Shown here: one piece after another, positions 26,193 through 36,121 of the stretch
Layout: every line of letters begins with the position of its first letter
Numbering within the stretch: position 1 is the first letter of the stretch
Source of the DNA: Parablautia intestinalis
GTDB lineage: Bacteria; Bacillota; Clostridia; Lachnospirales; Lachnospiraceae
Direction of reading: 5' to 3'
NCBI GenBank assembly: GCA_003612395.1
Contig: RAYQ01000002.1
Coordinates: 248,001 to 312,000, forward strand
DNA: 64,000 bases
Program-made: the position numbers and the translations under genes
The notes under the pieces: model-generated
Seen by the model: only the letters and a program-made list of their open reading frames with translations
Databases searched by the model: none
Told to the model about the DNA's origin: nothing

Positions 26193-27962
26193 ATGAAGAA
26201 TTATCCGGCAATAGGAATACGGCCTATCGTGGATTCCAGGAGGCTTGGCATTCGGGATGCATTGGAGGGAAAGGTCAGGGAAATGGCGCAGTCAGCGAAA
26301 AAGCTGATAGAAGAAAATGTATTTTATGCGGACGGCACTCCTGTGCGGGTTGTGATTTTTTCAGGAAGTATTGCAGGGGGAGAGGAGGCGGCAAGATGTG
26401 AGGCGCAGTTTGCGGCAGAGCATGTGACGGCCACCTTAAGTGTGACGCCAAGCTGGTGTTATCCTCTTGAGACCATTGATATGAATCCTCTGACTATCAA
26501 GGCTATATGGGGATTTAACGGAACAGAGCGCCCGGGAGCCGTGTATTTAGCGTCCGCCATGGCAGCTCATAACCAGATGAGAAGGCCCTGCTTTTCTATC
26601 TATGGCAGGGATGTGCAGGATATGGAGGAACAGGAGATTCCGAAAGACGTGCAGGAAAAGATACTGCGGTTTGCCAGATGTGCGGTTGCGGCAGGAGAAA
26701 TGCAGAATAAATCTTATGTGGGTTTTGGTGCGGTTTCCATGGGAATTATGGGCTCCTTCTTAGATCCGGCCTTCTATGCACAATATCTTGGAATGCGATC
26801 GGAATGGGTGGATATGACGGAGATTTTGCGCCGCATGGATTTAGGGATTTATGATCAGGAAGAATATAAAGAGGCTCTTACCTGGGTTTACGCAAACTGT
26901 AAGGAGGGCTGCGATCCCAATCCGGATGAGCGTGCCCACAGCAGAGGGCAGAAGGATGAAGAGTGGGAATTCGTGGTGAAGATGACCATGATTATCCGGG
27001 ATATCATGCTTGGGAATGAGAAGCTGGCCGGGATGGGATTTGCGGAAGAAGCCCTTGGCAGAAACGGACTCTTTGGCGGCTTTCAGGGGCAGCGTATGTG
27101 GACAGATTATAAGCCCAATGCAGATTTTACGGAAGCCATATTGAATTCATCCTTTGACTGGAATGGAAAACGTCAGCCTCTTGTTTTTGCAACAGAAAAT
27201 GATAATTTAAACGGTCTGTCCATGCTCTTTGGCAATCTGCTTACCGGAAAAGCAAGCGGTTTTTCTGATGTGAGATGCTATTGGAGCCCGGAGGCTGTAA
27301 AGCGGGTAACAAACTGGGAGCCGGAGGGGAAGGCGGCGGAGGGATTTATTCATCTGATTAACTCCGGTTCCACCTGCCTTGACGCTTCAGGAAAAGCAAA
27401 GGATGAAGCAGGAAAGGGCGTGATGAAACCCTGGTGGGAGATGAAAGAGGAGGATATAAGAGCGTGCCTTGATGCAACGGACTGGTGCCCTGCGGAGCTT
27501 TGCCAGTTCAGAGGCGGCGGTTATTCTTCCCACTTTAAGACGGATGCGGAAATGCCGCTTACTATGGTGAGGGTAAATTTAGTGGATGGCTTAGGTCCGG
27601 TGATGCAGATTGCGGAAGGGTGGAGCATTGTGCTGCCTGAGGATGTGCATCACAAGATCGATATCCGTACGGACCGCACATGGCCCACTACCTGGTTTGT
27701 GCCAAGGACAAACGGGAAAAAGGCGTTCCGGGATGTTTACAGCGTGATGGCAAACTGGGGGGCTAACCATGGGGCATTTATACACGGGCATGTGGGCGCT
27801 GATCTGATTACGCTTTCCTCCATGCTGCGGATTCCGGTAACCATGCACAATGTGGATGAGGAGAAAATTTTCCGTCCCCATGTGTGGGCCAGCTTTGGGA
27901 CAAATGATTTGGAAGCGGCGGACAGGGAAGCGTGCAGGGCGTTCGGACCGCTGTACAGATAA
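26193..27962 (+). CDS. fucI: L-fucose isomerase
   Basis: 589-residue enzyme nearly collinear with Escherichia coli FucI (591). It converts L-fucose to L-fuculose and also D-arabinose to D-ribulose, in the cytoplasm with Mn2+. Matches include GIRPIVDSRR, WGFNGTERPGAVYLA, GGYSS and HVGADLITLSSMLRIP. Metal ligands are in place: Glu in FATENDNLNG, Asp in FSDVRCYWSPEA and His in ANWGANHGA. GGAGG precedes the ATG. No fuculokinase or fuculose-phosphate aldolase is in the window, so the rest of the pathway must be elsewhere, or the product is handled by the epimerase. Confidence 0.96.
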   Translation: MKNYPAIGIRPIVDSRRLGIRDALEGKVREMAQSAKKLIEENVFYADGTPVRVVIFSGSIAGGEEAARCEAQFAAEHVTATLSVTPSWCYPLETIDMNPLTIKAIWGFNGTERPGAVYLASAMAAHNQMRRPCFSIYGRDVQDMEEQEIPKDVQEKILRFARCAVAAGEMQNKSYVGFGAVSMGIMGSFLDPAFYAQYLGMRSEWVDMTEILRRMDLGIYDQEEYKEALTWVYANCKEGCDPNPDERAHSRGQKDEEWEFVVKMTMIIRDIMLGNEKLAGMGFAEEALGRNGLFGGFQGQRMWTDYKPNADFTEAILNSSFDWNGKRQPLVFATENDNLNGLSMLFGNLLTGKASGFSDVRCYWSPEAVKRVTNWEPEGKAAEGFIHLINSGSTCLDASGKAKDEAGKGVMKPWWEMKEEDIRACLDATDWCPAELCQFRGGGYSSHFKTDAEMPLTMVRVNLVDGLGPVMQIAEGWSIVLPEDVHHKIDIRTDRTWPTTWFVPRTNGKKAFRDVYSVMANWGANHGAFIHGHVGADLITLSSMLRIPVTMHNVDEEKIFRPHVWASFGTNDLEAADREACRAFGPLYR

Positions 27963-28026
27963 TGGGGGAGAAATATAAAGCTTGGTTGAGATATTGAAAA
28001 TTTTGTAACAAAGATAATGGAGAATT

Positions 28027-28063
28027 ACCACCTCGGTACTTGTCAAAGTTCTGGGGTGGTTTT
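28027..28063 (+). terminator. Terminator of fucI
   Basis: ACCACCTCGG-T-ACTT and AAGT-T-CTGGGGTGGT pair around GTCA with one T/T mismatch and wobble pairs, followed by TTTTA. Confidence 0.85.
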
Positions 28064-28461
28064 ATGTTTATGCGTTATTTTCAGTCTTTTTTGAGATTTT
28101 TGGCCTTTAAGTTAATGAAATCTTAAAGAAATTGAAACGGTTCAAAATGGCAATTACGGCAAATCAAATGGTCAACACACACTGTTTTTATGAGAGAATC
28201 CTAATATATCAAATAAAGCAATAGAATAAAATTGTTCCTGTTTACCGACTTCCTTGAGACGTGTTCCCGTTTCTATTTGAGAAATGCGTTCATGAGTTGG
28301 TTGATGAATTATTATTTTATGCTACTGGACAGTTACTATCAACCAGCTGTAGGAAAATTAAAAAAATTTCGATATATCATATATGAATTGCCTGGCCGGA
28401 AAGTAATGAATACACTACACAAATAGACATGTGCTTGTAAAATCAGGAGGTCTATGGTAGT
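28064..28461 (+). promoter_or_regulatory. Non-coding gap with promoter of the Rpn gene
   Basis: No convincing gene. The AT-rich stretch ends with TTGCCT (28388-28393), 17 bases and TACACT (28411-28416), followed by the AGGAGG ribosome site of the next gene. Confidence 0.55.
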
Positions 28462-29304
28462 ATGGAGATACGAAAACGGAAGGGAAAGCAGATGGGAAGA
28501 ACGACAGTGACGCAGCAGATAGACCGGAAACATCAGGAAGATTTACAAAGGCTGAGAGATTTTCGCCTGCTTGATGATGATTTCCTCACAAAGTGTTTTG
28601 AGGGAGATACAGCAAGCATAGGGCTGGTATTGCAGATTGTACTGGAAAAGCCGGATTTAAAGGTGCTGGACGTCCGCACCCAGGTATTTGTGGAGAACCT
28701 GCTGAACCGTTCAGTAAGGTTGGATATCCTGGCTACGGACAGCACAGGAGCGAAACTGAATGTGGAAGTACAGCGCTCCGACAAAGGAGCCGGGAGAAAA
28801 AGAGCAAGGTACAATGCAAGCATGATGGACGCAAATCTTTTGAAGAAAGGCGAGGACTTCGACAAGCTGCCGGAAACATGGGTAATCTTTATCACAGAGA
28901 ATGATGTAATGGGAAAGGGGCTGCCGCTCTATCCGATTGAGAGGTGCTTTTTAGGAACTGGGGAAAGATTTGAGGACGGTTCGCACATACTGTATGTAAA
29001 CGGCGCTTACCGCAGCGATACGCCAATCGGGAAGTTAATGCATGACTTCTCTTGCACAGACGCAGCGGATATGTACTATGGGATACTGGCAGACAGGGTG
29101 AGATTTTTTAAAGAGAGCAAGGAGGGAATCGAGATTATGTGCCGGGCTATGGAAGATATGAGGAATCAGACATTGAAAGAAGGAATGAAAGAAGTTGCGC
29201 TCCGTATGTTGGCGGCTGGCAAATATGCTTTAGAGGAAATCGTTAATATTTCAGGACTTTCTCTTGAGGAAGTCAAACAGTTGAAAGCTGATAGAAGCGC
29301 ATAG
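28462..29304 (+). CDS. Rpn family PD-(D/E)XK nuclease / putative transposase
   Basis: 280-residue protein of the Rpn/YhgA-like group (PDDEXK nuclease family transposase). LLDDDFLTKCFEGD, SVRLDILATDSTGAKLNVEVQR (Asp, then Glu and Gln-Arg in the nuclease core), RARYNASMMDANLLKKGEDF and the C-terminal LSLEEVKQLK are family marks. Members cut DNA and promote recA-independent recombination; some act in phage defence. It lies directly before a type I restriction-modification operon and has its own promoter and terminator. Start chosen on AGGAGG. Confidence 0.88.
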   Translation: MEIRKRKGKQMGRTTVTQQIDRKHQEDLQRLRDFRLLDDDFLTKCFEGDTASIGLVLQIVLEKPDLKVLDVRTQVFVENLLNRSVRLDILATDSTGAKLNVEVQRSDKGAGRKRARYNASMMDANLLKKGEDFDKLPETWVIFITENDVMGKGLPLYPIERCFLGTGERFEDGSHILYVNGAYRSDTPIGKLMHDFSCTDAADMYYGILADRVRFFKESKEGIEIMCRAMEDMRNQTLKEGMKEVALRMLAAGKYALEEIVNISGLSLEEVKQLKADRSA

Positions 29305-29312
29305 GCAGAGTT

Positions 29313-29358
29313 ATAGAGCTGGGAATCTAAAAAACAGGTTCCTGTCTCTATTTTTTTT
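29313..29358 (+). terminator. Terminator of the Rpn gene (family D hairpin)
   Basis: ATAGAG..GGGAATCT pairs with CAGGTTCC..CTCTAT and runs into eight T. The hairpin resembles the one after hsdS, with shared GGAATC, AAAACAGGTTCC and CTCTATTTTT. Confidence 0.8.
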
Positions 29359-29499
29359 CCTGAAAAGTAAATTTTTTGTAAATTTACTTTGAATCAATAC
29401 CCTTCGGGTAGTCAAAAAAGTACAGACTACCTCTATCAGGCTTTTTTCATACGTTTTTAAGCCGGTCGAAAAATCTATGCGGCAACTACAGGAACAGGG

Positions 29500-29528
29500 T
29501 TGCCAAAAAGCTAAGCTTAAAATATAAT
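29500..29528 (+). promoter_or_regulatory. Promoter of the type I restriction-modification operon
   Basis: TTGCCA, 17 bases, perfect TATAAT, about 60 bases before the small helix-turn-helix gene. Confidence 0.75.
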
Positions 29529-29590
29529 AAGTATAAATTTATTTATATATGTTGTATAAGAAAAATTGAATATTACGAAAGGGCAAGCTT

Positions 29591-29887
29591 ATGGAATCAA
29601 TAATTGACAAGATGACGAATAATGCATACAAGGTTTTGAAGTATATGTATTCCTGTCAGATTAAGCTGCCAGATGGCAGAAAATATATTCCCCTCTCCCA
29701 AGCGGATATGGCTCCTTTGATCGGTGTAAGCACTATAACCATGAATAAGGTATTTAAACAGCTAAGAGATGATAATTTGTTACTTCCGATTGAGGGAAAA
29801 AGAGGAAAGTATGAGCTTACGGAAAAGGCGATTATCATTATAAAGGATATGGATAAACTTGAAGATAAGATAGGAGAAATAGAATAG
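29591..29887 (+). CDS. Small winged-helix regulator of the restriction-modification operon
   Basis: 98-residue protein. PLSQADMAPLIGVSTITMNKVFKQLRDDNLL is a Crp/GntR-type winged helix, with a wing KGKRGKYELTEKA and a helical end. It is first in the operon and its stop abuts the hsdR ATG, so it is likely a controller of hsdRMS expression; this role is inferred from position. GAAAGGG precedes the ATG. Confidence 0.8.
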   Translation: MESIIDKMTNNAYKVLKYMYSCQIKLPDGRKYIPLSQADMAPLIGVSTITMNKVFKQLRDDNLLLPIEGKRGKYELTEKAIIIIKDMDKLEDKIGEIE

Positions 29888-32800
29888 ATGACAGTGTTTA
29901 ACGAAGATACCAGAGTGAAGATTCCAGCTACCATCCAATTTCTTAGGCTTAACTATAATTACCAGTCGCTCAAAGCAGATGATATTGATATAGATTTCAA
30001 TACAAAGATTTTTGTAAACAGGTTTAAGCCAGCACTTGAAACAATTAATGGCAGGAAATTTACTTATGACGAAATTAAAAGCATTATCACAAATATTTAT
30101 AGCATCCTAAAAAATAATGACCTGGGGAAAGAGTTTTATAATTGGCTTATTGATCCAAAAGACAAGGTGAAACTTATTGATTTTGAAGATGTTTCTAAGA
30201 ATGATTTTGCTGTTGTGGATGAACTGCCATTTAGTGTGGTAGAAGGAACAGAGGAAGGATCCTTTAGACCAGACATAAATATTCTCATTAATGGGATGCC
30301 GCTTGCATTTTTGGAGGTTAAGAAACCCAACAATGATGGCGGAATACAAAAAGAATTTGACAGAATGATAAATAAGCGATTACAGAATCCAGACTATAGG
30401 AAATTTTTCAACTTTATTCAATTTGTTTCTTTTTCTAATAATATGGAGTATGAAGAAGATGACGATGCGGAGGATGTAAAGGCTGGCTCATTTTATACAA
30501 CGTCAAATGGAAATAATACCAGCTTTTCATTTTTTAGGGAAGATGATGAGCAATATCACTTATCATATCCTTACAAAGAAATTGATATGGATACAATCAA
30601 GTATGTAATGAGGGACTGCGGATATAATCCGGCCGAAACAGATACTCCGGAGTTTGCAGAGAATCTAAAGACAGCAACACCGTGCAATAGCTTTGTGACT
30701 TCCGTATATGATAAGGAAAGATTTTTGTATTTTTTGCAGTATGGGATCATGTTTATAAACAATAAAATTCCAGAGAAACATATTATGCGTTACCCTCAGT
30801 TTTTTGCTACCAGAAAAATGATTGAAAGGTTAGAATCAGGCGGCAAGGGTGGCATTATCTGGCATACACAGGGATCTGGAAAGACAGCAATAGCAGCCTT
30901 TTCTAATCGTGTGATCAGGGATTATTATTCTAAGAAAAATATCAGCACAAGGTTTTTCTTTGTAGTGGATCGGCTCGATCTGCTAACACAAGCCAGTATT
31001 GAGTTCACCAATAGAGGGTTGAATACAGTTAATTGTGAGAACAAAACTGCTTTTAGCAAAGAACTGAATAAGTCTCTTTCAACGGATGTGGGAAGTAAAG
31101 CTATTGGCGAAATATGTGTGGTAAATATACAGAAATTTGAAGGGAAAATGCCGGAAGCAAAGAATGACTATAATGCAAAAGTACAGCGTATTTTCTTTGT
31201 TGACGAAGCGCATAGAAGTTATTCATCCACAGGGGAATTTTTTAAAAACCTTATGACTTGTGATTTGGATGCCGTTTATATTGCTCTTACCGGAACGCCT
31301 TTACTTTCAAAGAAAGAGCGTTCTAATTTGAAATTTGGCGACTATATCCACAAATATTTTTATGATAAATCTATAGCTGATGGATATACGTTAAGAATTA
31401 AAAAAGAAAATATTGATACAGTAGCAAAGTCGGAAATCAAAAAGAATCTGGAAATAGAAGATAAGCAGCTTGAGGATAAAGATGTTTATGAATCGGATGC
31501 CTATGTAAAGGCTCTGGGAGAGTTTATTGAAAAAGATTTTATCAATTTCAGGCTTCAGAACTCAGATACGTCCATTGGCGGCATGATTGTTTGCAGGACA
31601 AATCCGCAGGCAAAAAAGGTGCATCAGTGGTTCGAAGATAATTCCAAACTGAATACCGGGCTTGTTATTACAGATACGGACGACCCGAAGCAGAAACAAA
31701 TTAATAAAAATAATCAAATGGACTTTAGAGAAACGCTTGCCCCTGATATTTTGGTAGTGAATTTTATGCTCACAACAGGCTATGATGTGAAACGTCTTAA
31801 AAAGATGTATCTTCTTAGAGGTCCGCATGCACAGTCGCTTTTGCAGACTATATCAAGAGTAAACAGACCTTATAAATCTCCGAACGGAAAGATTTATAAG
31901 TATGGCTATATTGTTGACTTTGTAGATATAGAGCAGGAATATGACAAAACGATAGAAGCCTACATAAAGGAGCTTGAAGCAGACCTTAACGAGAACGGAG
32001 AAAATGAAGGCTCTCTTTCCGGATTGGTTGTTGATAAAGAGGACATCAACAGGAAATATCATAAGTATGTTGATGAACTGGAGGATATTATTTCTACGGA
32101 TAATTTGGAGCGTTTTTCAAAACAGCTTACTTTTTACAATAAAGAAACGCTGCTCAAGATCAGGAGACTTTTAAATGGTATTAAAGAGTGCCAGACTGAG
32201 TTTATTCTTTCAAGAGCGATGGACTATGCAGCACAGATTGATTCCGACAAGAATAAGAAGCTCCTGAAATCAACACAGGAGAGAATTGATTTTATAAACC
32301 TTTCCCAAAATACTGTTGATATGATGGATGTTATCTCAAATGATGATGTGGTGGAAATTCTTTATGAGTTTATAAAAGTAAAGATTATCATTATGGATCT
32401 GGGACAGATGACGCAGGACAATCCTAAGTTCCAGAGGTTCTCAAAAGTTGTCAGGGATATCCAAAATGAGATTAAGAAGAACAAAAACAAAAGCGATATT
32501 AAAATCAGAAAGCTGGATGAGCTGTTACAGAAGATTTTCAATGATTTATCCATTTCAGACTTAAATGACCTGGATTCTATTACGGATGAACTTTTAGAAG
32601 CTCTTGAAAGGGCAAGAAATATCAATTATGAAAACGAAAGATTATCGAAAATATACGGTGGTAATTATGCTTTTGTGAAAACATATCAGGATGCAATAGA
32701 AACATATCCTGCCGATAAGTCAGAGATAGAAAGAACATTGGTTATTATTTATAAAGCGATAGAGGATGCCTTAGATAAGGAAATTGTGACTATTCAGGGA

Positions 32801-32935
32801 AGAAAGAACTTTGCCGATTCCATAAAATCAAAAGCAACAAAGATTCTTCTGAAAGAGAAATTATATGGGGAAATTAAAGGTTTCTATGCACAATTATTAA
32901 ATGATCTTTACACGAATATACAGATATTCAAATAG
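29888..32935 (+). CDS. hsdR: Type I restriction enzyme, HsdR subunit
   Basis: 1015-residue motor and nuclease subunit. The N-terminal nuclease core reads DINILINGMPLAFLEVKKPN (PD-(D/E)XK). The SF2 helicase part has Walker A HTQGSGKT near residue 327, DEAH near 438 (FVDEAHRSY), LTGTPL, and a second RecA fold (SRVNRPYKS). C-terminal helices bind HsdM. It cuts unmodified DNA away from the recognition site after ATP-driven translocation. The ATG follows directly on the regulator stop. Confidence 0.96.
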   Translation: MTVFNEDTRVKIPATIQFLRLNYNYQSLKADDIDIDFNTKIFVNRFKPALETINGRKFTYDEIKSIITNIYSILKNNDLGKEFYNWLIDPKDKVKLIDFEDVSKNDFAVVDELPFSVVEGTEEGSFRPDINILINGMPLAFLEVKKPNNDGGIQKEFDRMINKRLQNPDYRKFFNFIQFVSFSNNMEYEEDDDAEDVKAGSFYTTSNGNNTSFSFFREDDEQYHLSYPYKEIDMDTIKYVMRDCGYNPAETDTPEFAENLKTATPCNSFVTSVYDKERFLYFLQYGIMFINNKIPEKHIMRYPQFFATRKMIERLESGGKGGIIWHTQGSGKTAIAAFSNRVIRDYYSKKNISTRFFFVVDRLDLLTQASIEFTNRGLNTVNCENKTAFSKELNKSLSTDVGSKAIGEICVVNIQKFEGKMPEAKNDYNAKVQRIFFVDEAHRSYSSTGEFFKNLMTCDLDAVYIALTGTPLLSKKERSNLKFGDYIHKYFYDKSIADGYTLRIKKENIDTVAKSEIKKNLEIEDKQLEDKDVYESDAYVKALGEFIEKDFINFRLQNSDTSIGGMIVCRTNPQAKKVHQWFEDNSKLNTGLVITDTDDPKQKQINKNNQMDFRETLAPDILVVNFMLTTGYDVKRLKKMYLLRGPHAQSLLQTISRVNRPYKSPNGKIYKYGYIVDFVDIEQEYDKTIEAYIKELEADLNENGENEGSLSGLVVDKEDINRKYHKYVDELEDIISTDNLERFSKQLTFYNKETLLKIRRLLNGIKECQTEFILSRAMDYAAQIDSDKNKKLLKSTQERIDFINLSQNTVDMMDVISNDDVVEILYEFIKVKIIIMDLGQMTQDNPKFQRFSKVVRDIQNEIKKNKNKSDIKIRKLDELLQKIFNDLSISDLNDLDSITDELLEALERARNINYENERLSKIYGGNYAFVKTYQDAIETYPADKSEIERTLVIIYKAIEDALDKEIVTIQGRKNFADSIKSKATKILLKEKLYGEIKGFYAQLLNDLYTNIQIFK

Positions 32936-32945
32936 GAGAATTACA

Positions 32946-34628
32946 ATGCCGGATATTTTTAAATTAGAAAACAAAATAAAACAGATGATTGACGAAATGA
33001 AAGGACTCTGCCAGACGAATGGGCTATCCAATCAGGCAAGCGAAGAAGTAGTTATTACTTCTGTATTCCTTTATAAATTTCTGAATGACAAGTTCATGGC
33101 AAATATGAAAGATTTTGCAAAAGATATGGATATGAGTACAGAAGAAGTGTTAAAAGATAAGGATATGTTAGCGGGATTTTATGATTCCTTTCCTCAGGAT
33201 GTAGCTTTTAAATACGAAGATACGATAGAGTGCCTGATTAATCAAGTTGGAAATAATGATTTTTACAGGCTTTTTGATGATGCGCTGGAGAGAATTTCTA
33301 ATTATCCGGAGAATGAAGAATTTAGCATTGATACAGCAGATGGTGGAAGAAAGCCGTTGTTTACCAGAGTTACAGAAAATGTAGAAGCATCCAAAAGAAA
33401 TAATTTTGCTAAAAATATCTTTGGCATTATCAGCCAGGATAAATTTGATTTTGGAGAAGCCTTTAAGAATAATTTTGACTTTTACAGTGCCATTTTTGAG
33501 CATCTGATTAAGGATTATAATGTTGCCAGCGGCGTATATGCAGAGTATTTCACGCCACAGGCTATTTCAGCTATTATTGCAAAGATTTTGGTGGAGATGT
33601 CACCAGTAGAAGATAAGATATATGATGTGTACGACCCGTCAGCAGGCTCTGGATCGCTGGTACTGCACCTTGCTAATGCTTTAGGAAAGGGGAGCTTCGG
33701 GGATAAAGCGCAGGTTTATACTCAGGATATTTCAGGCAAGTCATCCAGATTTTTGAGGACAAATATGTTGCTTAACGGCCTTACAAACAGCCTGGACAAC
33801 ATTATTGAGGGAGATGCACTTGAAACACCAGCACATTATAAAGTAGCGCACGATCCAAGTTCAGGAGTGAAGCAGTTTGATTATATCACGTCAAATCCTC
33901 CGTTTAAAATGGATTTTTCGTCTACCAGAAACACCATCGAACAGAAATGGGAGGATTCCGAGATAAGGGGTGGAATCAAGAGATTTTTTGCAGGTGTGCC
34001 AAAGATACCGAATAAAAAGAAAGAATCAATGGGAGTATACTTGTGCTTTATTCAGCATATCCTGTGGAGCTTAAAGGAGGACGGAAAGGCAGCTATCGTA
34101 GTGCCGACAGGCTTTATAACGGCGCAGTCAGGCATCGAAAAGACAGTACGCCAGACAATCGTAGATAAGCGCTGGCTAAAAGGTGTAATTTCTATGCCTT
34201 CAAATATTTTTGCAAACACAGGAACAAACGTATCAGTTCTCTTTATTGATAAATCCAATAAAGAGGGAAATATCATGCTTATTGACGCCTCCAAGCTAGG
34301 CGAAAAAAGGAAAGAGGGGAAGAACCAAAGGACTGTTTTGCGTCCTGATGAAGTAGAGAAGATAGAGGATACTTTTATTAATCAGGATGTAGTGGAGGAT
34401 TTCAGTGTTTCCGTTACCTATGAGCAGATAGCGGAGAAAAATTATTCTCTATCTGCGGGGCAGTATTTTGAAGTGAAGATTGAGTTTGTGGAATTGTCAC
34501 AGGAAGATTTTGAAAAAAGGATGCTGGCATATTCTTCAAGAATTGAAGAATTATTCAAGGAGGGGAAATCTTTGGAAGATGAGATAAAGCAGAGATTGGG
34601 GGAATTGAAATATGAAAAAAAACAATGA
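32946..34628 (+). CDS. hsdM: Type I restriction enzyme, HsdM methyltransferase subunit
   Basis: 560-residue N6-adenine methyltransferase. Helical N-terminal domain, S-adenosylmethionine motif DPSAGSGSL near residue 228, catalytic NPPF near 317. It protects host DNA and forms the core complex with HsdS. The start follows TAGGAGA; an open frame upstream overlaps hsdR and has no support. It overlaps hsdS by 17 bases. Confidence 0.96.
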   Translation: MPDIFKLENKIKQMIDEMKGLCQTNGLSNQASEEVVITSVFLYKFLNDKFMANMKDFAKDMDMSTEEVLKDKDMLAGFYDSFPQDVAFKYEDTIECLINQVGNNDFYRLFDDALERISNYPENEEFSIDTADGGRKPLFTRVTENVEASKRNNFAKNIFGIISQDKFDFGEAFKNNFDFYSAIFEHLIKDYNVASGVYAEYFTPQAISAIIAKILVEMSPVEDKIYDVYDPSAGSGSLVLHLANALGKGSFGDKAQVYTQDISGKSSRFLRTNMLLNGLTNSLDNIIEGDALETPAHYKVAHDPSSGVKQFDYITSNPPFKMDFSSTRNTIEQKWEDSEIRGGIKRFFAGVPKIPNKKKESMGVYLCFIQHILWSLKEDGKAAIVVPTGFITAQSGIEKTVRQTIVDKRWLKGVISMPSNIFANTGTNVSVLFIDKSNKEGNIMLIDASKLGEKRKEGKNQRTVLRPDEVEKIEDTFINQDVVEDFSVSVTYEQIAEKNYSLSAGQYFEVKIEFVELSQEDFEKRMLAYSSRIEELFKEGKSLEDEIKQRLGELKYEKKQ

Positions 34629-35931
34629 AATAATGTTGAAGGACTGTATAAAACTTATTATCGATCATAGGGGGAAAACTCCATCAAAACTAGGCGGAGA
34701 TTGGGCAAAAACAGGCATTAGAGTTATATCTGCCCTAAATATTCATAATGGAACTATAGATAATGAAAGTCAAATTAGATGTGTTGATAAAGAATTATAC
34801 AAAAAGTGGATGCCTGATGATATAGAAAGGAATGATTGTTTTATAGCATCAGAGGGAGCATCACTTGGTGAGAACTGCATATGGGATTCTGATGAAAAAA
34901 TAGTTTTGGGGCAACGATTATACGCAATAAGAGCAGATGAAAATGTTTTAGATGCATGGTATTTTGCCGCATATATGCAGACTTCAACTTTTAGACAGCA
35001 AATAGAACAAATATCAACAGGATCGACTGTGTTTGGAATTAGTCAGCCAACATTGTTGAATGTAAAGTTAAAATTACCTGATATTGTTATTCAACAATAT
35101 GTTGGCGCCTTATATAAGTCAATTAAAAGGAAAATAGAAAACAATAATAAGATTAATGTAGAATTAGATTCAATGTCGAAAACAATTTATGATTATTGGT
35201 TCTTGCAGTTTGAATTTCCGAATGAAGATGGAAAGCCTTATAAATCTTCTGGTGGAAAAATGGTTTGGAATGAAGAATTGAGAAGAGAGATTCCAGAGGG
35301 ATGGAAATCGGGGAGATTAAATCAATTTATTAAACAGGATAAAGGCGGCGATTGGGGAAAGGAATTTCCAGAGGGGAATTATATAAAGAAAGTTACTTGT
35401 TTGAGAGGAGCAGATTTTCCATCAATATGCGGAAATGCTAAATTAGAAGCTCCCGAGAGGTTTATTAATGAAAAGAATGCATTTAAAATATTGAAAAAAG
35501 GGGATTTAATTATAGAAATTTCGGGTGGAAGTCCAACCCAATCTACAGGAAGAATATGTTACATAAATACAAATGTTTTAAGAAGATTTAGGAATGAATT
35601 AATTACATCAAATTTTTGTAAAGCAATTAATTTAATAGATGAAGATTTTATGTATTGGTTTTATAATTTGTGGTGTAAATTATATGATAGCGGAGTGTTC
35701 TTTAAATACGAAGGGAAAACAACAGGAATTAAAAATCTTTTATTTGAAATGCTTTGCAGAGATTATCCGATAATAATACCTGATGCAGATGTAATAAAAA
35801 AATATAATAACAAAATAGAAAAATTATTTGAGGTAATCCAGCGAAACTTATTAGAAAATGAAGAACTTTCATCATTAAGAGATTTTCTGCTGCCTTTATT
35901 AATGAATGGCCAGGTTGGATTTAAAGAATGA
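34612..35931 (+). CDS. hsdS: Type I restriction enzyme, HsdS specificity subunit
   Basis: 439-residue subunit with two target-recognition domains, each ending in a long helix: KLPDIVIQQYVGALYKSIKRK after the first and IIPDADVIKKYNNKIEKLFE after the second. SGRLNQFIKQDKGGDWGKEF begins the second domain. It sets the DNA sequence recognised by HsdM and HsdR. The gene is visibly richer in A and T than its neighbours, common for specificity genes that are exchanged between strains. A GGGGGA ribosome site lies inside hsdM. Confidence 0.94.
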   Translation: MKKNNEIMLKDCIKLIIDHRGKTPSKLGGDWAKTGIRVISALNIHNGTIDNESQIRCVDKELYKKWMPDDIERNDCFIASEGASLGENCIWDSDEKIVLGQRLYAIRADENVLDAWYFAAYMQTSTFRQQIEQISTGSTVFGISQPTLLNVKLKLPDIVIQQYVGALYKSIKRKIENNNKINVELDSMSKTIYDYWFLQFEFPNEDGKPYKSSGGKMVWNEELRREIPEGWKSGRLNQFIKQDKGGDWGKEFPEGNYIKKVTCLRGADFPSICGNAKLEAPERFINEKNAFKILKKGDLIIEISGGSPTQSTGRICYINTNVLRRFRNELITSNFCKAINLIDEDFMYWFYNLWCKLYDSGVFFKYEGKTTGIKNLLFEMLCRDYPIIIPDADVIKKYNNKIEKLFEVIQRNLLENEELSSLRDFLLPLLMNGQVGFKE

Positions 35932-36031
35932 GTATGTAGAAAAAGATTTTTACGGAGTGAGATATGTCGTATCATGGAGAATGTGAGAAATAAATCCACT
36001 GAAAACAGGGAGGTACGCATAAAGTGTCGCC

Positions 36032-36074
36032 ATAGAGCCAGGAATCCTGAAAACAGGTTCCCGGCTCTATTTTT
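36032..36074 (+). terminator. Terminator of hsdRMS (family D hairpin)
   Basis: ATAGAGCC-a-GGAA-t-CCTG pairs with CAGG-TTCC-CGGCTCTAT around AAAA and ends in TTTTT. It lies about 100 bases after hsdS and resembles the Rpn terminator. Confidence 0.85.
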
Positions 36075-36121
36075 ATCATTTTATCTTATCATGGATATGA
36101 TTTTTTGTGGTGGATTCTCTC

